Of a stretch of DNA of 9,597 nt, positions 1 to 4,773 are shown piece by piece; positions within the stretch are counted from its first letter, which is position 1; every line of letters begins with the position of its first letter. The notes under the pieces are model-generated. The model was not told where the DNA came from, searched no databases, and saw nothing but the letters and a program-made list of their open reading frames with translations. The position numbers were made by a program, and so were the translations under genes. Source of the stretch: Candidatus Brocadiaceae bacterium (GTDB lineage Bacteria; Planctomycetota; Brocadiia; Brocadiales; Brocadiaceae); contig JANLHY010000493.1 in the NCBI GenBank assembly GCA_024653795.1, positions 1-9,597 of the forward strand, read 5' to 3'.

Positions 1-341
1 TTAACACTGCCCAACTTTTGGTGATCTTCCGGCTTGTTCGGATTATGATATAGGGACACCTTGAGACACTGGGAGGGGATTATACCGCTTAGGGTGAAGA
101 CAGTCAAATTAAATATGGCGGTTATGCCCAGGCCGAAGGTTGTCTTTGTAAGACTATATTAGCTGGTTATAGATATTGTTTGGGGTGAAGTGCCAAACAG
201 TCCGCCATATTTAATTAGACTCTAATTAAGAGTATGAGCAGGGAAAAGTTATTAGTTGGGTCAATGAAGTCAAATTAATACTACCCAGAAAATCCCTGCC
301 CAAGAGGGGACTTTCTAAATTTAAAAGTGGAGGAGGAGTTG
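1..341. other. Non-coding stretch with inverted repeats
   Basis: No reading frame here looks like a gene. The longest candidate noticed is a 22-codon GTG-started frame at 94-162 with no convincing ribosome binding site. The stretch holds a long inverted repeat (102-121 with 202-221), a 7-bp hairpin inside it (177-183 with 193-199), a small hairpin at 219-233 (ACTCT/AGAGT), and a further pair at 238-244 and 293-299 (GCAGGGA/TCCCTGC) enclosing TGGGT/ACCCA at 257-261 and 283-287. This density of nested pairing suggests a structured RNA or the remains of a small mobile element. I did not recognise it as tmRNA, SRP RNA, RNase P RNA or a known riboswitch. Confidence 0.5.
102..221. repeat. Long inverted repeat, MITE-like or structured RNA
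   Basis: The 20-base arms 102-121 and 202-221 are reverse complements with a single mismatch (A106 against A217), and 15 pairs in a row are perfect (107-121 with 202-216). The 80-base interior contains a further hairpin, TGTTTGG/CCAAACA at 177-183 and 193-199. Terminal inverted repeats on a 120-bp non-coding element fit a MITE, but no target-site duplication is obvious. The same symmetry would also close a multi-branched RNA. Which of the two it is cannot be decided from one copy. Confidence 0.6.
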
Positions 342-368
342 ATGAAATCTCTGGAGAAAAAAGAATGA
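342..368 (+). CDS. Possible 8-codon leader peptide
   Basis: ATG at 342 is preceded by a very strong ribosome binding site, GGAGGAGGAG at 329-338. The frame reads MKSLEKKE and stops at TGA 366-368, which overlaps the ATG (365-367) of the next ORF in an ATGA arrangement. This is the usual geometry of translational coupling. The run AAAAAAG at 357-363 lies just before the stop, and a -1 shift there would join this start to the downstream 46-codon frame. The heptamer is not in the ideal phase for tandem slippage, because the P-site codon would re-pair as GAA. It may be a real leader, or simply the stronger of two ribosome landing sites. Confidence 0.35.
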   Translation: MKSLEKKE

Positions 369-505
369 AGGACTATCTTTGGAAAGTATCCATGGGATGT
401 GTCCTCGCCTTCCTTATTTCTTATTTGATTTTTTGTATAAAGAATATTGTGGATTTCCTTAAAGATATGTTGCTGAACCGTATACCTATGTACCCTTTCT
501 ATTAA
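365..505 (+). CDS. Small single-pass membrane peptide, 46 aa
   Basis: The frame starts at ATG 365 with its own GGAG at 353-356, 8 bases upstream, and ends at TAA 503-505. The product begins MKDYLWKVSMGCVLAFLISY and has one hydrophobic segment at about residues 7-25. A short amphipathic tail (about 26-40) and an aromatic end, PMYPFY, follow. The positive N-terminus before the helix is typical of small inner-membrane proteins. I recognise no family. It lies about 30 bases upstream of the promoter for the DUF2325 gene, on the same strand but probably in a separate transcript. The good ribosome binding site and membrane-type composition favour a real gene; the short length leaves doubt. Confidence 0.5.
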   Translation: MKDYLWKVSMGCVLAFLISYLIFCIKNIVDFLKDMLLNRIPMYPFY

Positions 506-534
506 GAAACAGAATATTTTTTAAAATTTTGCAA

Positions 535-562
535 TTGACATTTAATAATTTTTTTATATTTT
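535..562 (+). promoter_or_regulatory. Sigma70-type promoter for DUF2325 gene
   Basis: A perfect -35 box TTGACA (535-540) is followed after 16 bases by TATTTT (557-562), in very AT-rich DNA. The expected start point is near 569, about 49 bases before the DUF2325 start codon at 618. A better-matching TATATT at 555-560 would leave only 14 bases, so the exact -10 is uncertain. Confidence 0.55.
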
Positions 563-565
563 GAT

Positions 566-580
566 TGAAACTGAGTCTCA
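566..580 (+). promoter_or_regulatory. Fur-like operator dyad
   Basis: TGAAACTGAGTCTCA is a 7-1-7 inverted repeat with six of seven pairs matching, extended downstream by TTAT. This spacing and base content match the Fur-family box (TGATAAT-n-ATTATCA type). It covers the predicted transcription start of the DUF2325 gene, the usual place for a repressor site. Fur is the best guess; another metalloregulator of the same superfamily (PerR, Zur) is possible. The call rests on the motif and its position only. Confidence 0.5.
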
Positions 581-617
581 TTATATATTATATTTTACGT
601 AAAAGGAGGATTTGAAA

Positions 618-935
618 ATGTCAGTACTTATTGTAGGCGGTGACCATTTAGGGAGCATCCCAAAGGAGCTTGATAAACTCGGAGTGAACAAAGTTCGGCA
701 CTTAACAGGCAGGAGCAGTCAAAAGATCCGTAACGGCATTCCGGAAACGATGGACTTTGTAATTATGCTGTGCGACTTTGTGAACCATAACTTAGCTTAC
801 CAAATAAAGAAGTCTGCCGAAAATAGAGGAATTCCTATCATCTATGCAAAAAGGTCATGGTCGTCTATTTATCAAAAGATGAAGGAAGGTCAGCAGCAAT
901 TTAAAAAAGTCGGATTACAACTTTCTTTAAGTTGA
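618..935 (+). CDS. DUF2325 domain protein
   Basis: This 105-residue protein is almost entirely one DUF2325 domain. Visible family features are VLIVGGD near the N-terminus (residues 3-9), HLTGR (28-32), a hydrophobic strand followed by CDFVNHN (52-58), and the end of the domain at IPIIYAKRSW (72-81). The fold is expected to be a small alpha/beta, Rossmann-like unit; its biochemical function is not established. ATG 618 is chosen because AGGAGG at 604-609 lies 8 bases upstream, whereas an in-frame TTG at 612 would be only 2 bases from that site. A promoter with a Fur-like dyad precedes it, suggesting a link to iron or another metal. It is probably co-transcribed with the zinc-ribbon-like gene 62 bases downstream. 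Confidence 0.88.
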   Translation: MSVLIVGGDHLGSIPKELDKLGVNKVRHLTGRSSQKIRNGIPETMDFVIMLCDFVNHNLAYQIKKSAENRGIPIIYAKRSWSSIYQKMKEGQQQFKKVGLQLSLS

Positions 936-997
936 AGATAAACAGGATGCCCGGTAAAAGAGCAGGTTCTATAAGCCTCTGGTAAGGAGAAAGTGTT

Positions 998-1261
998 ATG
1001 ACAAGAAATGCATTCTTTATATGTCAAAACTGCGGTAATGCCAAAAAATTTAAGGTATTTATTGGTAATTTCCAGGTTATTGAACAATCTCCCGAATTGG
1101 GAATCCGTATCAATGAAAGCAGCGTTTTGCCTAATTTACGACAAAATGATAACTATGTTGAGTGCTTATTGTGTCTGAAGAAATCAGAGTATGAAAGAGC
1201 TGCTACTGTTGGGAAAAAATATGTGCAGATTATGCAAAGGCTTAAGGGCAATACTTTGTAA
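998..1261 (+). CDS. Small CxxC/CxxC zinc-ribbon-like protein, 87 aa
   Basis: The protein carries two CxxC pairs, C9-x2-C12 and C56-x2-C59, separated by a beta-rich stretch (about residues 17-55) and followed by a basic helix (61-84). Four cysteines in two knuckles would bind one metal ion, most likely zinc, and the shape is that of a zinc ribbon with a helical tail. No specific family was recognised. ATG 998 has AAGGAG at 984-989, 8 bases upstream. The 62-base gap after the DUF2325 gene has no terminator-like hairpin, so the two probably form one transcript. A role in metal sensing, or as an adaptor for the DUF2325 protein, is only inference from adjacency. Confidence 0.75.
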   Translation: MTRNAFFICQNCGNAKKFKVFIGNFQVIEQSPELGIRINESSVLPNLRQNDNYVECLLCLKKSEYERAATVGKKYVQIMQRLKGNTL

Positions 1262-1312
1262 GGTATTACACAGCGCAGCAAAGCCGCAACCAAAGCAGTG
1301 AAGATAAGGCAA

Positions 1313-1373
1313 GTGGCGTGTGGCAGGTGGCGGGTGACGTTTTAGTCGTCACTCGTCATTCGACACACGTCAC
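1313..1373. repeat. Heptamer-based long hairpin, REP-like; possible terminator
   Basis: The left arm is four heptamers of the form GTGRCRK (GTGGCGT, GTGGCAG, GTGGCGG, GTGACGT from 1313). The right arm is the complementary series CGTCACT, CGTCATT, CGACACA, CGTCACT from 1347. The core GTGACG/CGTCAC (1334-1339 with 1347-1352) closes a 7-base loop, and pairing continues outward with several G-U pairs and a few mismatches to 1313/1373. It begins 52 bases after the zinc-ribbon stop codon, so it could end that transcript, although no U-run follows. It resembles a dispersed palindromic repeat. Confidence 0.65.
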
Positions 1374-1587
1374 TATTTCTAAAAACTTACACAAACTTGT
1401 CCTCATGGAAATGGGGAAAAGAAGTTTTTACAGGGTAAGACTATAATTGACCTATAATCCAAGTTATAACAATGAAAATGCAAGATAATATGTCAATGTT
1501 ATTCTATTACACCCCCTAAACTCTGGGAAAAAGAAATCAATCATATTGCCTTTGTTGGGCATGAAGAACTTATGCATTCAAGAAAAT

Positions 1588-1596
1588 TGTTATAAT
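1588..1596 (+). promoter_or_regulatory. Extended -10 promoter for lipoprotein gene
   Basis: TGTTATAAT is a perfect extended -10 element (TG, one base, TATAAT at 1591-1596). No good -35 box sits 17 bases upstream, which is tolerated for extended -10 promoters. The transcript would start near 1603, leaving about 42 bases before the lipoprotein start codon, and could run through the next two genes. Confidence 0.5.
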
Positions 1597-1644
1597 CAAA
1601 AGTATTTGTAAAAAATAATTATTTCTGTTAGTATTTTTACCTTC

Positions 1645-2133
1645 ATGAACCGAAAAGGATTATTAAATACAGGATATCTTGTTATAATATTGCTGTCTTT
1701 TGCCCTATTTACAGCCATACTTGCAGGGTGTGCTACTCAGGGCTTTAAGCTCAGGAATATGGCGGGTGTTTCTCGTTATTTTAACGCAGATAAAAACATC
1801 GTATGGAATGCGATAATACAATCTGCGGAAGGAATCCCGGTTGAAATCAATGACAGGGAAAAGGGAGTTTTGAGAACACACTGGGTTAAGGGATGGTCGG
1901 CGAATAAGACTACCGGACTCCTTCTGGAAGGGCACTGGCAGGAACGCTGTCGTTTACTGATTAAAGTAAGTGAGGAACAAAGCAGGACGTACGTTTCTAT
2001 CAGTGCACAGGTCGAGACGAAGGCGCCTGGTGGCAGCCAGGCGTACCGATGGTCCCGCATTCCATCAGATGGCACTATTGAACAGGAATTTTTGGGGAAA
2101 TTAGAAAATATTCTCGGCGAAAAGCTGAGATGA
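1645..2133 (+). CDS. BamC-like lipoprotein, 162 aa
   Basis: The N-terminus is a lipoprotein signal: a basic n-region (MNRKG), a hydrophobic stretch (residues 10-26) and the lipobox LAGC, with the modified cysteine at 29. The mature part starts with a short linker and then a domain at about 45-160 (FNADKNIVWNAIIQ, VEINDREKGVLRTHW, later beta strands). The pattern recalls the helix-grip repeat of BamC/NlpB lipoproteins: a VW.A helix, a strand, then GV..T.W. The resemblance is by eye and moderate, so outer-membrane assembly is not asserted. ATG 1645 lacks a Shine-Dalgarno sequence, but the signal peptide fixes the start. It lies 59 bases upstream of the flavin-transferase fusion and is probably in the same transcript. 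Confidence 0.78.
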   Translation: MNRKGLLNTGYLVIILLSFALFTAILAGCATQGFKLRNMAGVSRYFNADKNIVWNAIIQSAEGIPVEINDREKGVLRTHWVKGWSANKTTGLLLEGHWQERCRLLIKVSEEQSRTYVSISAQVETKAPGGSQAYRWSRIPSDGTIEQEFLGKLENILGEKLR

Positions 2134-2192
2134 GTATTATCTTTTCTTGATATGCAGAATTTTTATTTGAGTAGCCGAAAACCTAATTTATT

Positions 2193-3929
2193 ATGACAAT
2201 AAAACAAATATTAATCACATTTTTACTACTTCCTCTATTGGTTGTATCCAGTGCATTTATTCCGGATACGGCAAAGGCGCAAACAGAGACAGAGCCGGCA
2301 GACAATTTCCAACTCCAGGCTTACCTGACAGAAGAACAGGCGCTTGCCCTCGTCTTCCCTGAATGTGACGAGATTGTAACGGATGAATTTGTTATGACCT
2401 CTGAAGAAAAAAACAGCCTTGAAAAACTGTTAAGCAGGAGGCTGTATGAAGATGGATTTAGGACTTATATAGGAAAGAGGGATGGCGCTATTCAGGGATA
2501 TGCAATTATTACGGAAGAGATCGGGAAGTTCCATCCGTTTACTTTTGTTGTTGGCGTGGGCACGGATGGAAAAATTAGTAATGTGGCTGTCCTGGTTTAC
2601 CGTGAGAGCCGCGGTGGAGAGATTGCCAAGAAGCGTTTTCTCTATCAGTTCATGGGGAAATCCTTTAAAAATCCAATCAGGATTAATAAAGATATTATCA
2701 ATATTACCGGGGCTACCATGTCTGTGCAGTGTATGTGTGCTGGGGTAAGAAAGGTAATTGCTGTTATTAATGAATATTATCTCAGCGGTAAAAGAAATGT
2801 GAGCGATCTCAAGGTGGCGAGTGGTCATGTGGTAACACCCGTAAAAGAACAGTCCATTGAAGAAACAAACAAATCTCAGAATACAAAGAGTAATGAAAAG
2901 ACCTCGCCCTTTTCCCCCCCTTCACAAGGGGGGGGCAGGGGGGGTAAAGAATCAATCTCCGATATAAAACTTCTGAAACAAACACGCATGGTTATGGGTA
3001 CCTTTGCCGAGGTGTCAATTTACTCGAATGATGAAAATACCGCCGGCAAGGCTATCGAAGAGTCTCTGGATGAAATGGAACGTATGGATCGCATCATGAG
3101 TAATTACAAAAAGGAAAGTGAACTTTCCCGGTTAAACAAAAAAGCCGTAAAATCGCCTGTTCCATGCAATGGAGAACTCCTCGATGTAATTGAACAATCA
3201 CAGTATTACAGTGAATTGAGCGGCGGCGCCTTTGATATTACCGTATCTCCAATTGTTGCACTGTGGGGATTTTTTCGTGAGAAAGGAAATATGCCGCCCG
3301 ATAAGGAAATAGAAAGGCTTTTACCCGCCGTCTCGTATAAGAACATTGTAATAAATAAAAGTAACAATCCTAAAAAACCAGCGACCATTTTTTTAAAAAA
3401 TACTCAAACCCAAATCGATCTGGGCGCTATAGGGAAGGGATATGCAGTGGATAAGGCACTGGAAATTATCAGGAAATATGGTATTAATAATGGTTGTATC
3501 AATCTCGGTGGAAATATCTATGTGCTGGGCACGCCTCCGGGCAAAAATGCGTGGAAGATTGGCGTACAGCACCCGCGCGACGGAAATGAAATCCTGGGCT
3601 ATCTTGAACTCAGGAACGAGGCCACGGCTACATCAGGGGATTACGAACGGTTCTTTGAATTTGACGGGAAACGGTATTCCCACATCATAAATCCGCAAAC
3701 AGGAAGACCGGTGAGCGGCACCCTTGCAACTACGATTGTGGCTCCCGCAGGCACAGCGGTGGATGCGTTGTCTACCATCGTTTTTGTTTTAGGTCATGAA
3801 AAAGGTATGGAACTTATCAAAAAAATTCCCAATGCAGATGCCATGATTGCGTATGAAGATAAGGATGGGAAAATAGCAATAGATATGACAGAAGGGTTTA
3901 AGGACAAATTCAAAAAAACCGATGAATAG
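2193..3929 (+). CDS. apbE: Exported FMN_bind-ApbE fusion, self-flavinylating candidate
   Basis: The 578-residue protein joins a flavin acceptor to its own transferase. Residues 1-29 are a Sec signal peptide (cleavage after AKA). About 95-195 is an FMN_bind domain with the acceptor motif ITGAT (171-175), T175 being the predicted residue linked to FMN through phosphate. A low-complexity linker (about 205-255) follows. Residues 258-575 form an ApbE FAD:protein FMN transferase with MGT (268-270), GAIGKGYAVDKA (411-422), NLGGN (437-441), HIINPQTGRP (497-506) and the metal-binding TAVDALST (521-528). ApbE moves FMN from FAD to threonine in such motifs outside the cytoplasm. Most acceptors and transferases are separate proteins, so flavinylation in cis or between copies is inferred. 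ATG 2193 lacks a clear Shine-Dalgarno, but a stop lies just upstream in frame and the signal peptide fits. Part of the linker is encoded by a G/C-rich palindrome. Confidence 0.92.
   Translation: MTIKQILITFLLLPLLVVSSAFIPDTAKAQTETEPADNFQLQAYLTEEQALALVFPECDEIVTDEFVMTSEEKNSLEKLLSRRLYEDGFRTYIGKRDGAIQGYAIITEEIGKFHPFTFVVGVGTDGKISNVAVLVYRESRGGEIAKKRFLYQFMGKSFKNPIRINKDIINITGATMSVQCMCAGVRKVIAVINEYYLSGKRNVSDLKVASGHVVTPVKEQSIEETNKSQNTKSNEKTSPFSPPSQGGGRGGKESISDIKLLKQTRMVMGTFAEVSIYSNDENTAGKAIEESLDEMERMDRIMSNYKKESELSRLNKKAVKSPVPCNGELLDVIEQSQYYSELSGGAFDITVSPIVALWGFFREKGNMPPDKEIERLLPAVSYKNIVINKSNNPKKPATIFLKNTQTQIDLGAIGKGYAVDKALEIIRKYGINNGCINLGGNIYVLGTPPGKNAWKIGVQHPRDGNEILGYLELRNEATATSGDYERFFEFDGKRYSHIINPQTGRPVSGTLATTIVAPAGTAVDALSTIVFVLGHEKGMELIKKIPNADAMIAYEDKDGKIAIDMTEGFKDKFKKTDE
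2905..2947 (+). repeat. G/C-rich palindromic repeat inside the fusion gene
   Basis: Seven C then TT (2914-2922) pairs perfectly with AA then seven G (2926-2934) around a 3-base loop, and a second G-run (2938-2944) follows. The repeat is read in frame as SPFSPPSQGGGRGGK (residues 238-252), between the two domains. The shape resembles the CCCCTCT/AGAGGGG element at 7437-7512, although the two are not identical. It looks like a dispersed repeat tolerated in a flexible linker. Confidence 0.65.
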
Positions 3930-3934
3930 TAGAA

Positions 3935-3961
3935 ACCACAGATTACGCAGATTCCACAGAT
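3935..3961. repeat. Short CACAGATT-type repeat
   Basis: The word CACAGAT occurs at 3938 and 3954 with a related CGCAGATT between them, giving an imperfect array of about 8-base units directly after the fusion stop codon. It fills the gap up to the next gene and creates a spurious upstream ATG at 3960. Similar strings are common as dispersed intergenic repeats in bacterial genomes; that is a recollection, not a search result. Confidence 0.5.
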
Positions 3962-4010
3962 GAAAAATAACTTAATAAATTGTCGATACAGTATTTTGAA
4001 GGAGAAAGCA

Positions 4011-4571
4011 ATGTCAAGCGGCATGTGGTCACTCCCAATCAGCAATAAGATTTTTTTCACCTTTTTTCTATCCATTATGACAATAGCCATTGGACTCGGC
4101 TTCCTGAATTATTACGAGAGGACAGGCTTTTCTCCGCAAAAGACGTTGCGCTATTACTGCGGTGATGAAGAGGAAGATATGGAAACTCCTCTATCTGCCG
4201 AAGAAAACAAGGCAAGGCTGGAAGAAGGGTTGGCCTTCCCAAAATCCTACCGGGAACTTTTGGAGGTAACCCACACCCACATCTTTTCTATTCCCATCGT
4301 TGTATTTATACTCTCCCGTATCCTTGCAATGACGCACTCGCGCGAGGGATTAAAGATTACGATTTATGGCGTTTCTTTTATGGGTATTATCCTGAACCTG
4401 GCAGCCCCATGGCTCATCAGGTATGCATGCCATCACTTTGTGATTACCTTTACCATTTCCAACATCCTCCTCCTCCTGAGTTTCGGCGCCTATATCTTTA
4501 TTCCCCTCTATGAAATGTGGCTCAGAAAAGACAATGAGAGAAACGAACATGACGATGTAAACAGTACTTAG
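4011..4571 (+). CDS. Four-helix membrane protein with paired histidines, 186 aa
   Basis: Hydrophobic segments lie at about residues 13-33, 89-107, 115-137 and 143-165. An acidic loop (51-76, with GDEEED and EENKARLEE) separates the first two, and the C-terminal tail is charged. Histidines sit at membrane edges: THTH (87-90) before helix 2 and HH (141-142) before helix 4. Such placement suggests possible heme or metal ligation, but this is inference. ATG 4011 is preferred over ATG 3960 because AAGGAG (3999-4004) lies 6 bases before it, while 3960 has no ribosome binding site and sits in a short repeat. The gene follows the FMN_bind-ApbE fusion by 81 bases on the same strand, so a membrane redox partner for the flavinylated domain is plausible. 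I do not recognise a named family with certainty. Confidence 0.75.
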   Translation: MSSGMWSLPISNKIFFTFFLSIMTIAIGLGFLNYYERTGFSPQKTLRYYCGDEEEDMETPLSAEENKARLEEGLAFPKSYRELLEVTHTHIFSIPIVVFILSRILAMTHSREGLKITIYGVSFMGIILNLAAPWLIRYACHHFVITFTISNILLLLSFGAYIFIPLYEMWLRKDNERNEHDDVNST

Positions 4572-4658
4572 TGCGTTTGTATTAGTTCCAGTGTCGCCTG
4601 TCTATATCAGATTTTGGAGAATTTTGCAGGGTCTTGATGCATAGGAAATTCAATTGCT

Positions 4659-4711
4659 GGTTCAATCGTCCTCGATTGAACCGAAATATTTCGGTTCAGG
4701 TTACAAGCCTG
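4659..4711. repeat. Overlapping hairpin cluster with shared arms
   Basis: Three dyads follow each other. The first is GGTTCAATCG (4659-4668) with CGATTGAACC (4673-4682), 10 perfect pairs and a TCCT loop. The second is a perfect 22-base palindrome at 4677-4698 centred on AAATATTT. The third is CAGGTT/AGCCTG (4697-4702 with 4706-4711), containing one G-T pair. The TGAACC at 4677-4682 belongs to both the first and second dyads, so they exclude each other. It lies between convergent genes and may stop transcription from both sides, although no U-run follows. It may equally be a dispersed repeat. Confidence 0.65.
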
Positions 4712-4773
4712 GGGCAGCACATAACAGTGGCAGGAGGACACTCCGTGCATAGAATTAGTTGCCGAAGGCATAA

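Larger units (their letters stand above)
1262..1644. other. Intergenic region between the DUF2325 cassette and lipoprotein gene
   Basis: No gene is supported here; the short frames seen are under 20 codons and lack ribosome binding sites. The left part contains the heptamer-based hairpin at 1313-1373. The middle is AT-rich with TATAAT-like words at 1442-1447 and 1453-1458 that have no well-placed -35 box. The right part contains the probable extended -10 promoter at 1588-1596 for the lipoprotein gene. Confidence 0.5.

Noticed and set aside
1..341. Known structured RNAs (tmRNA, SRP RNA, RNase P RNA, c-di-GMP riboswitch)
   Set aside because: None of the conserved sequence blocks of these RNAs could be found.
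612..617. TTG at 612 as the start of the DUF2325 gene
   Set aside because: It lies only 2 bases after AGGAGG; ATG 618 has normal 8-base spacing.
1313..1373. CRISPR repeat
   Set aside because: The pattern is one inverted structure of 7-base units, with no regular spacers or repeated full-length units.
1442..1458. Two TATAAT words as promoter -10 boxes
   Set aside because: No suitably spaced -35 or TG extension; likely chance in AT-rich DNA, unlike the extended -10 at 1588-1596.
2430..2828. Minus-strand frame of 132 codons inside the FMN_bind domain
   Set aside because: It is the opposite-strand shadow of a clearly coding region with family motifs.
3960..4010. Upstream ATG at 3960 for the four-helix membrane protein
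   Set aside because: No ribosome binding site, the codon lies in a short repeat, and the extra 17 residues look unlike a natural N-terminus; ATG 4011 has a good AAGGAG.
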